Shown: positions 1-11,063, counted from the first letter of the stretch. The stretch is DNA of 64,000 nt from Hexactinellida sp. DTS-2022 (GCA_028753945.1 JAPNXP010000006.1:2852001-2916000), one strand, 5' to 3'. The notes: generated by a model from the sequence alone, not told the origin. Numbers and translations: made by a program.

Positions 1-481
1 AAATGATCGCTTGGGAACGTTAATAACTGGATATAGAGCAATACTGCTATTAGAGCAATTGCTATTAGGCAAACACCACCACTGTAGGTCTTATATTGTG
101 ACACGTTTTGATTTTGTAATGTGATACCCTGTTATTCAGTGAATTATTTCAGAATATAAATACATTAACTCTTTAGTTCTCTATTATACGCATTTACGTA
201 TTATACTTATGATCTAAGTTGATTAATACGCGTATTAGGTTTTATACGTAAATCTATGATCAACCAGGGGTGTTTTCGAAGTAAATTATATAGTATATAT
301 TGAAATCGTTTGTAAATATAAGATGCTAGCACATAATCAAATTTGTACTACACAGACTATACTGTGAGTCGATTATAAATAAAAATAACGATTTACCCGA
401 AACTTGTCCAAAGGAAATTCCATGAAAGCGATATTATAATAAGGTATACGTATTATTCGTATTCCATTATACGTAATACGT

Positions 482-979
482 GGAGATCGGACACTTTGTC
501 TCCGGACATTTCGTCGCCGGACATTTTGTCGTCAGACTTTTTCGTAGGATATTTAATTCATTGAGAGTAAGCCCATTTGTTAATTTGGTTGTTATTAATA
601 GATCACATCGACCAGAAACCAAATTAATTCCATTTTGAATAACTGTTTTGAATTCACAATAACGAAATTTTTTATATTTTCAAGATGGCGGCCAAAAGTT
701 GTCGGAAAGAGTCGGACAAAAGCCCGCTCTCGCGAATACTTGTTAGAGTGTTTATATACGCATATTTATTCTCAAATAACTGTGCGGTAAGAAAGAGGGG
801 TCTCTCCTACTTAAGAGGGATAGCGTACAACTTTCAATTTTAAACTATTTATCTCTTTTAATAATACATCATATATTAAAATTTGTGCCGTATAGGTTTC
901 CTTATTAATTAAAATTTCCGGGAAAATTCTTAACGATTAATATCCCGACAAAAGTCCGGCGACAAAGTGTCCGCCATTC
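482..979 (+). mobile_element. Non-autonomous MULE, internal deletion derivative
   Basis: The ends are inverted repeats built from the phrase GGACAnTTTGTC (489-545 and 945-979), and the element is flanked by a perfect 9-bp duplication, gtaatacgt (473-481 and 980-988), the size expected for Mutator-like elements. Near the right end, 799-843, the + strand reads as the last residues of a MULE transposase (LSYLRGIAYNFQF, then stop). This tail is almost identical to that of the MULE at 42262-44217. The rest of the transposase is gone, so the element can only have moved with help. Confidence 0.8.
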
Positions 980-1099
980 GTAATACGTATCTAATAAAGA
1001 CGCATTAAACAACTAAGCTTATATTACGTGAACTAAATTTTACATATTTTTAAGCTTCCTTTGTTACACATTTTATCCAATCTATCTTTGAAATTTTAG

Positions 1100-4000
1100 A
1101 AAGAGGAAAGAGCTTGATGAATTAAAGAAACAGAATGAAATTGAGAATTGTAAAAAGGTATAAATTGATCTTTCTATAAATATAAATTTTGTTCGTGCGT
1201 TTGTTTGTCCAGAATTAATTGAAATACTATAAAGTTCCCCAGAAAGTTGAAATCTGTATTCAGGGGGAATTATCATAGGTAGACAAATTAATGAAAATTC
1301 AAAATCAAGTCGGTTGAAGACAAATTTCGCATTGACAAATTTTTTAGAACGATTATTTATTGTTGGTGTTTACAAAAAAAGTTGACTAGTTATTTAATAT
1401 GGGCAACAGCAGGGTTGGGTTCAAATATATTTTTCAATTACAATTACGCTATCCTTATAATTAAACTAAAATTACAATATTAGTGATTAGTGTTTTTCAA
1501 TTACAATTACAATTACAATTATGTCAAAAACATAATTAATTGTAATTGAAATAATTACAATTCTAATTGAACCCAACCCTGGGTAACAGGTTCTACTGTA
1601 TTTAATTGATGAAATTGAGACCGCATAGCGGTTAGTGATCTGTCGCAAAGCGACCAAGACCGAAGGGCTCGTCTATTATAATAATTATATATTGGGAAAA
1701 TTCCAAAAATACTCAAGTTTTTCAAAATTTCCAAATATACTCAACTTCGTGCTGACTGAATAGTGGAATCCAGTGGAATCTTGTGGAACCTAGTGGAACC
1801 TAGGGTGACTGAATGGTGGAATCTAATGGAATCTAGTGGAATTACTAAATTTTAGTGGAATTGACTGAACGGTGGAATCGAGTGGAATCTTTGACTGAAT
1901 AGTGGAATCGAGTGGAATTTGATTAAATTGTTGAACACTACGTATATGCTATAAGCTACGTGTGTATCATATTACGTTAATTTTCGCCCATGTAAAATTG
2001 TTTGCAATGATTAAACTAGTGTTGTGCAGAAGTGGCACAATATGATACTGTATTAGTATTCTTACTAATCATCTCTATTGAACTGCCCAATGAATACCAA
2101 CTGGATTTGATAAGGAATTGTTGATAAATATTGTTTATAAGATGTGTCTAAATAACATGGTAACAAAGCCTAACAAATAAATACTATTGAGTTACTGTTA
2201 GGCTTTGTTACTATGTTATTTAGACACATCTTATAAACATTATTTATCAACAATTCATTATGAAACCCACCATTCACTCACCCTAGATTCCACTATTCAG
2301 TCAGCCCCCTCAACTTTTTACTGATAGCCAAATCCAAAACTAGATCTTTCCGAATCTACTCAAGTTTTTCAAAATAATTCCAATTCTACTCAAGTTTTTG
2401 TCAGTAAATTCCAAATCTACTCAACTTTTCAATAAATTCACAGATCTACTCAAGTTTAGAAAGGCTATATTATTTGGCTATCTTATATATTAAATCACAA
2501 TGTTTATGTTTGTTTGTTTGTTTGTTTGTTTGTACAGAATTAATTGAGGAACTAGTAAAAGCTACAGACTTTAAATTTGGCAGGGGGTAGGGAATACTGT
2601 ATGTACAAACAAGTTCAATATCTAAAAAATATTCACATCTTCCATCACAAAGGAGTCAAAACCTTTAGCCAATTAAATTAGAGGGTTTTCCAGTATGGAT
2701 TAGCAGCTAGCATTCAATTAGTATAATTGAATGCTTTAGTGTCTGTCAAATGTTGAGTATGCATTATAGAATACTGAGACAGTATTGGTCGAGAGGAAGT
2801 TCAGGCATCTTTTCAGTTATTTGTGTTCTGTCTGTCTAGTCATACATTCCTAACATTCCATTGTGTTATTTGATATCAAATTATTATCAGTCAATACAAT
2901 AAATTCTCCACATCCCAATTTAGGGTCCACTGGTACAGTTTCTTAGTGATATTTAATTTTATATTTGGAGTTGGTATATTATTATTTACGGACAAGCTTT
3001 AATATCTAGAAATTATCTGTTCAAATTAGCATAAATATCCAAATTATTCACTCTGTGCTTATATAACCCATAGCTAGGATCCACGGATATAAATAGACAG
3101 CTAGGGGCCACTCATCAGGAACGACATTTAATTTGAAAAGAAAATGCTTGAATTACAAGCGAGGGCCGCTGGCCCGAGTACAAGTTGTAAAGACGCGCGA
3201 TAGCAACGAGCAGACGTACTAATAAATATTTGTGGTTTGGAGCACCATACTAGTTTGAATAACCCAATAATACTTGAGTATATTTGGAAAAACTTTAGTA
3301 TATTTACAAATTAGTTGAGTATTGTTGACTATATTTGAAATTTTCAAAAAAAGTTGAGTATTTTTGGAATTTTCCCATTATATATTTGATACTAGATCCT
3401 ATCTACTAGGTTGCTCTAATTGCTAAAGAACTCAATATTGATTTCGATTTTGATCCTGAGCAAATAAAAAATGTGGAGATTGCCAAGCTGAAATCCTTCA
3501 CTACAAACCTATATGAGTATGCACAGAAGAAGCATTACACACTGGAAGATGATGATGGTAAGATTGCTAGAATAATCCAATTATTTATCCACAAATATTT
3601 GCTGTGAAGAAACCATGGTACAAATTATATAGATAGCGGTAGACCTATGATGGCATACCACCCGAAGTTTCACAATCAAATTTTTTGCTTATACATCTAG
3701 ATTTCCCACATCAAGGCTGGGGTTGATCGACCGTTTTGAGTATACGACTACAATTAACCGCATCTGCTACTCAACACACATACCAGGGTTTTTTTTAACT
3801 GTGCCGACTATACTATAGTATAGTGGCCCAGTTCTAATTTAATGGCGATCTTGGTGTAATACTTTCCCCACGACACTTGACTCGTAACAAATTTCGATGC
3901 CTCGAGTCACCGACTCTGACTCAATGACTCGTGGTGACTCGCGAATCGTCAAGTCAATCAGATATCTCTCGAGTATCATAGGTTTTTAGAATTCTGAATA

Positions 4001-4852
4001 CTGTCAGATTAGTAAAAGAATATACAGGTGTATTCAATTTCCAATTACTTACACTTAGCATACGTACACGTGGATTACACGGATCCTGAACTTGATGATG
4101 AGTCCTGACTAGTGATAAAATTCGATGGCTCGAGTCACGAGTCTGACTCGATGACACGCGATTCAGCGATTAATCAGATAACTCGTGAAGAGCAATTCGA
4201 TTGTCTATATTTTAATTTAACACTATAATTGAGCTAAATCATTGACTCATCTAATAATACAGTGGCGAGCAACCAAAAATCCTTAAGTGGGCCCCAATTG
4301 CAATTGGGGCCCATGAGCCTCCATGCGGGCCCCAAAATTTATCAGTTCTTGCGACGACTAATGCTCCTAAGTAAGATATGGATTTTATGGAATATAGCAT
4401 ATATTTGTATTACCATTTACTAATTATCACGCGGGCGACGGGCCCCATGTAGAGTTTGAACAGAGGTCGGCGGGCCCCATATGGAGAGTTTGAAAAGAAG
4501 TCGGTGGACCCCAGAATTTTGTCTGGCGGGCCCCAAATGGCCCCCGGGCCCAGCGTTGCCCAACACTGTAATAATAGAGTAGTTCCTTTTCCTTTCAATG
4601 GTAAAGTATTTGAAAAGGAAATCTATGTTCCAAACTTTCTCCCGTCCTTAGTTGTATTATCATTTCCAAATTACTTTTGTATTCATTTTTGTTATAGAAA
4701 TGCTTATGGAGATGGCTGGAAATCTAAGCTGTTTGGCTGAACCTCATCCTGGCGATATGCCTATAACAAAGGAGAGACCAGGGATTAGACAAGAGAAAGA
4801 AAAAGAAACTCTCTTCCCTCTTTATAAACAACTTTGGCCTAAGAAGAAATGA
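1100..4852 (+). CDS. 3' end of an unrecognised gene (last three exons)
   Basis: Three exons join in frame: 1100-1157 (after ttttag, ending AAAAAG/gtataa), 3410-3557 (after ctactag, ending GATG/gtaaga) and 4698-4852 (after gttatag, ending in TGA). Phases agree at both joins (0, then 1). The joined tail is about 120 residues: a lysine/glutamate-rich helical stretch (KRKELDELKKQNEIENCKK), a segment starting VALIAKELNIDFDFDPEQIK, then an acidic run and a basic end (FPLYKQLWPKKK). I do not recognise the family; it looks like a charged, partly coiled cytoplasmic or nuclear protein. The start lies to the left of the window or in exons I cannot see. Its introns are large because they are stuffed with transposons: a Helitron begins 11 bp after the first donor, and the second intron holds a hAT MITE and a palindromic unit. 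The matching phases across about 3 kb of insertions are the main support that this is a live gene. Confidence 0.68.
1169..1671 (+). mobile_element. Helitron-like element with CTCG terminus
   Basis: It starts with TC after an A (1168/1169) and ends GGGCTCG before a T (1671/1672), with no target duplication, as Helitrons do. The 3' part holds short hairpins (gaccgcatagcggt, gtcgcaaagcgac). A relative lies at 46854-47323 on the other strand with the same ends. The usual Helitron terminus is CTRR; here both copies have CTCG. A hAT MITE is nested at 1410-1581. Confidence 0.65.
1410..1581. mobile_element. hAT MITE (CAGGGTTGGGT ends), nested
   Basis: Terminal inverted repeats CAGGGTTGGGTTCAA with an 8-bp duplication ggcaacag/ggtaacag (7 of 8 match). 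The interior is tandem CAATTACAATTA. A longer relative with the same ends is at 48912-49446. Confidence 0.75.
1748..2305. mobile_element. Palindromic MITE nested in foldback arm
   Basis: Inverted ends GCTGACTGAATAGTGGAATC (1751-1770 and about 2286-2305) break the arm, which is continuous in the second copy at 8864-10183. The inside has a long hairpin: 2112-2170 is nearly the reverse complement of 2205-2263. Flanks actcaactt/cctcaactt suggest an 8-9 bp duplication. I cannot name the superfamily. Confidence 0.6.
2481..3222 (+). mobile_element. Helitron-like block inside foldback copy 1
   Basis: Starts with TC after A (TCTTATATATTAAATC), ends with CTAA before T, and has a GC-rich hairpin (gagggccgctggcccg) about 50 bp before the end. 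These are the three structural marks of a Helitron. The same block is at 9142-9905 in the other foldback copy, so it was aboard before the foldback element spread. Confidence 0.6.
3798..3832. repeat. Single palindromic unit (35 bp)
   Basis: A near-perfect inverted repeat with the 18-bp core ACTATACTATAGTATAGT, arms ACTGTGCC and GGCCCAGT. It interrupts a hAT MITE-like sequence (cagggttttt ... ggcgatcttggtgtaa) that is uninterrupted at 50686-50816. Same unit as the array at 15696-16486. Confidence 0.85.
4260..4568. mobile_element. hAT MITE, GGGCCCC-rich
   Basis: Ends CAGTGGCGAGC / CCAACACTG with a perfect 8-bp duplication taataata (4252-4259, 4569-4576). It lies in the last intron of the gene ending at 4852. 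It contains a perfect 24-bp palindrome at 4289-4312 and repeated GCGGGCCCC boxes. Confidence 0.75.
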
Positions 4853-5070
4853 ACTCTTATTTTATATTACAGATAGCTCTAATTTCCAATGTAAATTATC
4901 ACTTTTCCCCGAAAATATCACTTTATTAAATATATTCTAACTCTACTTGCTTTTTGCTAAAATTTAGGAATCTTTATTGTACATATAATCCGCATAAGCA
5001 TTACTTATTGGAAGAAATTTATTGTGTACATCAATGAATGGTCACATTTATATACATAATGGGTATATTG

Positions 5071-5601
5071 CAGAGATGCAGCGGTCCGGAAATTTCATGG
5101 ACCGGACCGGACCGTCATGATTTTTTCTGGACAGTCCGGACCGGTCCAGACCGTATGATCAAAATATTGGATCGGTCTGGACCGGTCCAGACCGATGAAC
5201 CGGTCCAGACCGATGTACTGGTCCAGACCGTTATATCCCTTATTTGGACCGTTACAGACCGCAAAGTAGGGTGGATAATTATATCCACTTGTGTTTATAA
5301 GATACTTATTACTTATGTGCTTGTAAACAATGGGTAATAACGGATTTGAGCCCGATCGCTTGTCCAATCTAGGATGAGTCCAGACCGATGAACGGTCCAG
5401 ACCGTTGAACCGGTCCAGACCGTTGAACCGGTCCAGACCGATGGACCGGTCCAGACCGATGAACGGTCCAGACCGTTATATCGTTAATTTGGACCGGTCC
5501 AGACCGCACTTGTAAACAAGCAGACCGGACCGACCTGAGACCGGTCGGTCCGGTCCGGTCCCGGTCTGGACCGCAGTCCGGTCCAGACCGCTGCATCTCT
5601 G
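5071..5601. mobile_element. hAT-type element filled with GGTCCAGACCG tandem repeats
   Basis: Inverted ends CAGAGATGCAGCGGTC and a perfect 8-bp duplication gtatattg (5063-5070, 5602-5609). Between them lie more than ten copies of an 18-bp motif, CGGTCCAGACCGATGAAC, in direct order on each side, with a short unique AT-rich middle (5270-5370). Open frames on both strands here are repeat artefacts. Confidence 0.8.
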
Positions 5602-5609
5602 GTATATTG

Positions 5610-6107
5610 TTACTCGAACACCCTAGGCTGGTCCCAATGTTTTTGCATAAATGAGTTTATCCTTAAATTATCCGAACTTGTTTGACTGAACACTCTTAGG
5701 TCAACGATTGTCCAGTTTTACGTACTGTTTGAATGTTAGTATAATTAAGACAAAGTTTGACTCTCTAGCTTATATACTTTCCGAGTTACAGCAAGGTATG
5801 TGAATATGGAACTGAATGACATATTATTTACCGATTCACAAGTGCAGTTCATCATACTCCATGAAATCTATTCAAACTGAAGAGATAAAGCGAATTAATT
5901 CCCAAGTTTGTGAACAGATCTTTTCTGTTCTAAGGCGAATTTCAACTCAAATAGCTTATATGAGAATAGAAAATGTTTTCTATAATACAAGATATTTTTT
6001 GTCTACTCTAAATCAACAAATTATGTCAAATAAATTTAATGAATTATAAAAAATAAACTATTTGAATGAACTATTTGAATAATAACATTAAAATGAATTT
6101 GAATTGA
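5610..6107. other. No gene seen; weak pogo-like remnant
   Basis: The stretch 5625-5715 (ctggtcccaatg ... ttatccgaacttgtttgac) resembles a decayed pogo/Tc1-type end also seen near 55500 and 60460. The rest is AT-rich sequence with no recognisable element. Confidence 0.35.
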
Positions 6108-8007
6108 CTACTCAACTCGTGGGCATATTGGGCAAGATAGTTTTACCACTTTGCTGTTATCATCTGGAAGGCCAACACATGGATTGTGAAACCATCTGGT
6201 ACACTTTGAGCATTCTACCATGTTACTATGAGCAAACTGTGGCAGCCTACAAACACACCATAGTTCAATGACAAATGAGGTCATAAGAGGGGGCGATTCT
6301 TGATTCTTGATGGTTTTTCGAATCGTTGGAAAAGGCGTTAAATTTTCAGACTCTATACACATTTTCAGATGCATACGCATGTTCGCCTGGTGCCATCTAA
6401 TTGTTGCTAGATCATCCCCGGAAGCTAACGCCAGACAAACTGCCGCTGCAAAGATGCCGCAGTCTGCACCCCCTCGTTGTTGTTGCATAGGTACTATATT
6501 GACTTTAAGCTTGGACTCGTTATGTGCATACAAATACAAAAGCGCGAGTTGGATATCAAGTTCTTCACTTGTTTTTCCCGAATAGTATGAATCATATAAA
6601 AATATTCCTTCTGGAGAAATCCTGGAGCAGACCCAATGTAAATTCCCATCGTGATGGATCTGGATACTATTCATCCGGGCTTTAAGAAATTGGCGATTCT
6701 ATAGAACGTGATAGAATTTGTCAAAATATGCTTAAACTTTAACACACAGTACGTATGTAATATATACAGAAATAGTATATTAATATAGTATATATAGTCA
6801 ATTGATATACCTTGGCTAGAATCGTGTCCTGCAGTCCAAGTATATTGGGGAAACTCATCCTTAGTAAATCCTAAGAGTTATACTTTAAAAAGGTAACATA
6901 ACCACTAGTTAACTATTGACATATTTACCATGAAACTGTTCATACAAATTCCTGTGAGAAATGTGTTTGGGTTAGAAAGTAGGTTAGAGAATTCCTTTTT
7001 AACACTATCCTCAATAACATTAAACTTGACATTCAGAGGATAAATTTTCTGTGCGTTTGCTTGAACAGCTATTGGGGATGCGTAATCAAAGTCCTGGTGA
7101 AAAGTGCTTTCGGGTTGCTTGTTTTCAACTATTTCGTCTTGACAAACAGAAATACCGTGTACAAAATCATCATTTGAAATATCAAACGTTTCATTCGATG
7201 GTAAAAGATCAATAAGTGTGGAATTATCATCATAAAAACTGCTCAAATCCATCACGTCTTCTGTTGAGGAAAAAACAGGTCATCTATTTCTGGGGTAGGA
7301 TCTATTTTTGCTGGATGTGTAGGAGATCTATCACGAACTTCCTTAATATCATGCAGTGGTGTTGTTGATCCGGGATTAAACCTCCTATAAGCATGAATTA
7401 TTTGAATGAGTATAGACCTTGTAAAAGTTTTCTTGGTAACATTTTGGAAAGGAATTTCCACTGGCCACCAGATGGGTTTTTTGTTTGGCTTGCCCCAGAA
7501 ATGTCGTGTCGTTCCTATAATGAGTGATACATAAACTTGAGTATTATACTAATTACAGAGAATATCGGCATTGTAATTTTTAACTAACATTTTTTTTAAT
7601 TAAGCAGTATTTAAGGTAGAGATAGAATGCTCTTTGAACTTACCAACGGTTTTCTGAGTTATCCAAGAAATCATCCTTCTTAGGTACTTTACGTTCCTTT
7701 TTGATAGATCACCTTCTATGCTGGCAGCCATCTCAAGTTCCTGAGCCGGGATAGATGAATTTGTATTGGGGCAAGCTAGAGTCTTCCAAACTTCTGTTGA
7801 GTGTTCATTAATAAATTCTGTAAATAAGGTAGTTCCTAATATCGACAGACCGCCTTCCCATGTGAAAACTACGGCTACCCTCTGTCCTGTAATTTCTTTG
7901 AAACGAGTTAACGTCCTATGCAGCATAATTCGAGCGTTATTCTTGGTCATTTCAGGCATACTGAGAAATACGGAAAGATCATTCGCTTCTATATATATAC
8001 CCAGGGG
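6108..8007 (-). CDS. Ulp1-type cysteine protease with C-terminal PHD finger
   Basis: Four visible exons on the - strand: 8007-7644, 7514-6929, 6870-6811 and 6698-6108, joined at phases 1, 0 and 0 with good GT/AG borders. The last exon holds a C48 (Ulp1/SENP) catalytic core: His in NLHWVCSRI, Asp in LYDS, Gln and Cys in MQQQRGGADCGIF. After it comes a PHD-type zinc finger (LWCVC ... MVECSKCTRWFHNPCVGL ... CPIC). The second exon has a tryptophan-rich motif, KKPIWWPVEIPFQNV. In family terms Ulp1 enzymes cut SUMO or similar modifiers, and PHD fingers read histone tails, so a nuclear role is likely; transposon-encoded Ulp1 proteases are also known, so a domesticated or mobile origin is possible. 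One apparent single-base frameshift lies at 7252-7255. The true N-terminus is not found; upstream of 8007 the frame runs into tandem repeats. Confidence 0.65.
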
Positions 8008-8034
8008 CTGTGGAAGCAGTTCAATAATGGTCAG

Positions 8035-8155
8035 CCCATGGCCTGACTGACTTGACAAACAAGTCAGCTCATGGCCTGACTGACAAACAATGACTGACTT
8101 GACAAACAAGTCAGCTCATGGCCTGACTGACAAACAATGACTGACTTGACAAATT
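8035..8155. repeat. Tandem repeat, GACTGACTTGACAAACAAGT type
   Basis: About three imperfect copies of a unit of roughly 60 bp built from gactgacttgacaaac and tcagctcatggcctgac. They create a misleading open frame upstream of the protease gene. Confidence 0.7.
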
Positions 8156-8173
8156 TAATCCCTCTAAATATAC

Positions 8174-8264
8174 GCGCATGCGCACTCGACCCAGTGAGCA
8201 AGCGCACTCGACCCAGTGAGCATGCGCACTCGAATCAGTGAGCATGCGCACTCGACTTTTCACT
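8174..8264. repeat. Tandem repeat, GCATGCGCACTCGACCCAGTGA
   Basis: Four copies of a 22-24 bp unit with GC content well above its surroundings. From 8265 to 8863 nothing coding is seen; 8300-8410 has an imperfect repeat (acggccctggatttcattg / acggccctatatttcagtg). Confidence 0.7.
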
Positions 8265-8863
8265 ATATGTATTAATGATAATACATAGAAGCAGTTCGAA
8301 CTACGGCCCTGGATTTCATTGGCCGGAGACCCGAAGAGCCGTTCATTTACGTCGCTATTGGGTACGGCCCTATATTTCAGTGTCCGCACGGACCGAAGGT
8401 CCATTCCTCCCATTTACGACGTATATGCCTATCGGTGTTTTATTATGAAAAGCTACTAACAATGGGGCCGAGTGTTACCATAAAACAATGAAGTAATATA
8501 TTAAATCGCCTCATCCAAACATTTGGAGATTTATGGAATGCTTAAATAACTTAATCTCCGATTATGAAATCGAATTACAAAGGTTGTCTAATGGTCTGGC
8601 CACTACAAGAGGGAGTAATTGCAAGACAAAAATAAAAATACATGGCAGAATACAATTAAGAGAAATTTTTCTCAAATAAACCTGTTCATTTTGATTCAGT
8701 TGCATTAACAATTGGAAATGAGAACCTCAATCCAGAACCAATTAATTCATGTCAACATGGATGTGACATGAAACGATTTGTTAACTAAAATAAAATATAA
8801 TTTTTGAATTTGCATATTTATGGAGGTGCTAAACTCATTAACTATTTAGTTAGCTAATTAAAT

Positions 8864-10183
8864 AGGGAAAATTCCAAAAAATACTCAAGTTTTTTAAAAA
8901 TTTCCAAATATACTCAACTTTTTACTGATACTCAAATATAAAACTAGATCTTTCCGAATCTACTCAAGTTTTTCAAAATAATTCCAAATCTACTCAAGTT
9001 TTTCAAAATAATTCCAAATCTACTCAAGTTTTTCAGAATAATTCCAATTCTGCTCAAGTTTTTTCAATAAATTCCAAATCTACTCAACTTTTCAGTAAAT
9101 TCACAGATCTACTCAAGTTTAGAAAGGCTATATTTAGTCTATCTTATATATTAAATCACAATGTTTTTGTGTTTGTTTGTTTGTGTGTTTGTTCAGAATT
9201 GATTGAGGAACTGGTAAAAGCTACAGACCTAAAATTTGGCAGTGGGGTGGGGAATACTAGTATTGTATGTACAAATAAGTTCAATATCTAAAAAGATATT
9301 CAAATCTTCCATCACAAAAGGTGTCAAAACCTTTAGCCAATTAAATTCGAGGGGTGTTCCAGTATGGATTAGCAGCTAGCATTTCAATTAGTATAATCGA
9401 ATGCTTTAGTGTCTGTCAAATGTTAAGTATGCATTATGGAATACTGAGAAAGTAATCTAATTGATCGAGAGGAAGTTCAGGCATTTAATCAGTTATTTGT
9501 GTTCTGTCTGTCTAGCCATACATTTATAACATTCCATTGTGTTATTTGTTATCAAATTATTATCAATCAATACAATAACTTCTCCACGTCCCAAAGTTAG
9601 GGGTCCACTGGTACAGTTTCTTAGTGATATTTAATTATATATTTGGAATTGGTATATTATTATACATGGACAAGCTCATATATCTAGAAAATTATCTGTT
9701 CAAATTTGCATAAATATCCAAATTATTTAATCTGTCCTTATAGAAACCTGTAGCTAGGATGAACGGATATAAATAGACAGCTAGCGGCCAACCATCAAGA
9801 ACGACATTTAATTTGAAAAGGAGATGCTTTAAATACAAGCGAGGGCCGTAGGCCCGAGTACAAGTTGTAAGGACGCGCGTAGAGCAGACGAGTAGATTGT
9901 ACTAATAAATATTTTTTGTGGTTGGGATCTCCATACTAGTTTCAATAATCCAATAAAACTTGAGTATATTCGGAATAACCCAATAAAACTTGAGTATATT
10001 TGGAATAATCCAATAAAACTTGAGTATATTTGGAATAATCCAATAAAACTTGAGTATATTTGGAATAATCCGGTAAAACTTGAGTATATTTGGAAAAACT
10101 TGATTATATTTACAAATTAGTTGAGTATTGTGGAGTATATTTGGAAATTTTTAAAAAACTTGAGTATTTTTGGAATTTTCCCT
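8864..10183. mobile_element. Foldback element with satellite-like arms, copy 2
   Basis: Ends AGGGAAAATTCC / GGAATTTTCCCT with a perfect 8-bp duplication aattaaat (8856-8863, 10184-10191). The left arm has tandem copies of tactcaagtttttcaaaa, and the right arm has five copies of a 30-bp unit, aataaaacttgagtatattt (9945-10100). It is inserted in an older repeat that reads through without it near 50360. Confidence 0.8.
9142..9905 (+). mobile_element. Helitron-like block inside foldback copy 2
   Basis: Same start (A/TC), 3' hairpin (gagggccgtaggcccg) and CTAA/T end as the block at 2481-3222, with scattered substitutions and small indels between the two. Confidence 0.6.
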
Positions 10184-10278
10184 AATTAAATATGTTAACT
10201 TCTGAACATTTTGAAGCAATTATAATATACGAATTCTGATTTCAGATTTGATTACTACATGGTCGAATTACTCTAGGT

Positions 10279-10596
10279 CAGAGACGGAACCGGTCGGAAT
10301 CTTGACCGGCCGGTCGAGATCTCTATATGATCTATTCGATATCATAATGTCATAATTAGTTTTGATTGAATCTGGCTCCAATAGCCCTTGAGAGCTTAGT
10401 AGTCTTAAAGTGGGCTTCTTTAAATGGTCTATGGCCATAATATATATTCCAAAATTATATGACATGACACTACAGTAGATTCTTAATCTATTATTTATAA
10501 TTTATTGCTAGCTATGATTGACCGGTCGGGTCGGGTCAAATTTCCAACTGCACCTGTCGGGTCGGGTCATGAAAATCCCGACCGGTTCCATCTCTG
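10279..10596. mobile_element. hAT MITE (CAGAGACGGAACCGGTC ends)
   Basis: Inverted ends CAGAGACGGAACCGGTCGG / CCGACCGGTTCCATCTCTG and a perfect 8-bp duplication ctctaggt (10271-10278, 10597-10604). The related sequence near 50450 (attctaggtgcacaat) is the unoccupied site. Confidence 0.85.
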
Positions 10597-10762
10597 CTCT
10601 AGGTGCATAATTTCTAATCATTAGGAATATTTTCCACTGTGGTACAGCCACATTTCTTTGTATGCTACAAGTGGCACGTGGGATGGACACTTATGCCCCT
10701 TCATGGTTATGGGATGAAAATGACTTAATTAAAATCTATATGTTATGATATGTTATGATGAC

Positions 10763-10944
10763 CAGTGTTTTTTTAAGGATTTGCTTAGAGGGCCCTGCCA
10801 ACAATTAGAGGCCCTCACACCAACAATTAGAGGCCCACACCTACATTTCATGATATTGAGTACTTAGCACGTTAAAAATTAGAGGCCCATTGAGAAAAAT
10901 TAGACGTCCATTTTGGGCCTCTAATTTGCCTTAAAAAAACACTG
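10763..10944. mobile_element. hAT MITE (CAGTGTTTTTTTAAGG ends), copy 1
   Basis: Perfect 8-bp duplication atgatgac (10755-10762, 10945-10952). The inside has repeated aattagaggccc boxes. Confidence 0.85.
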
Positions 10945-11063
10945 ATGATGACCCATCGTATTTGTGACCCATGACCCATCAAGTGACCCTTTTACCCATC
11001 GAGTGACCCTTTGATCCGTCACACAATTTCCAATATCTAAATATACTGTCACAGTAACAGAAC

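Larger units (their letters stand above)
1693..3377. mobile_element. Foldback element with satellite-like arms, copy 1
   Basis: Ends are GGGAAAATTCCAAAAATACT and its inverse, flanked by a perfect 8-bp duplication ttatatat (1685-1692, 3378-3385). Both arms consist of degenerate tandem repeats of a 30-33 bp motif around tactcaagtttttcaaaa. The middle holds a Helitron-like block (2481-3222). A second copy is at 8864-10183. No transposase is present. Copy 1 also carries a nested palindromic element at 1748-2305. Confidence 0.75.

Noticed and set aside
4410..4740. Open frames on both strands over 4410-4740
   Set aside because: They are produced by GGGCCCC boxes of the MITE at 4260-4568. Only the exon 4698-4852 in another frame is supported by splicing.
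5038..5596. Open frames rich in DRSGPVQ on both strands
   Set aside because: They come from the GGTCCAGACCG tandem repeat within a hAT-type element.
8111..8413. A 100-codon frame upstream of the Ulp1 gene as its first exon
   Set aside because: It crosses two unrelated tandem repeats and has no protein-like pattern.
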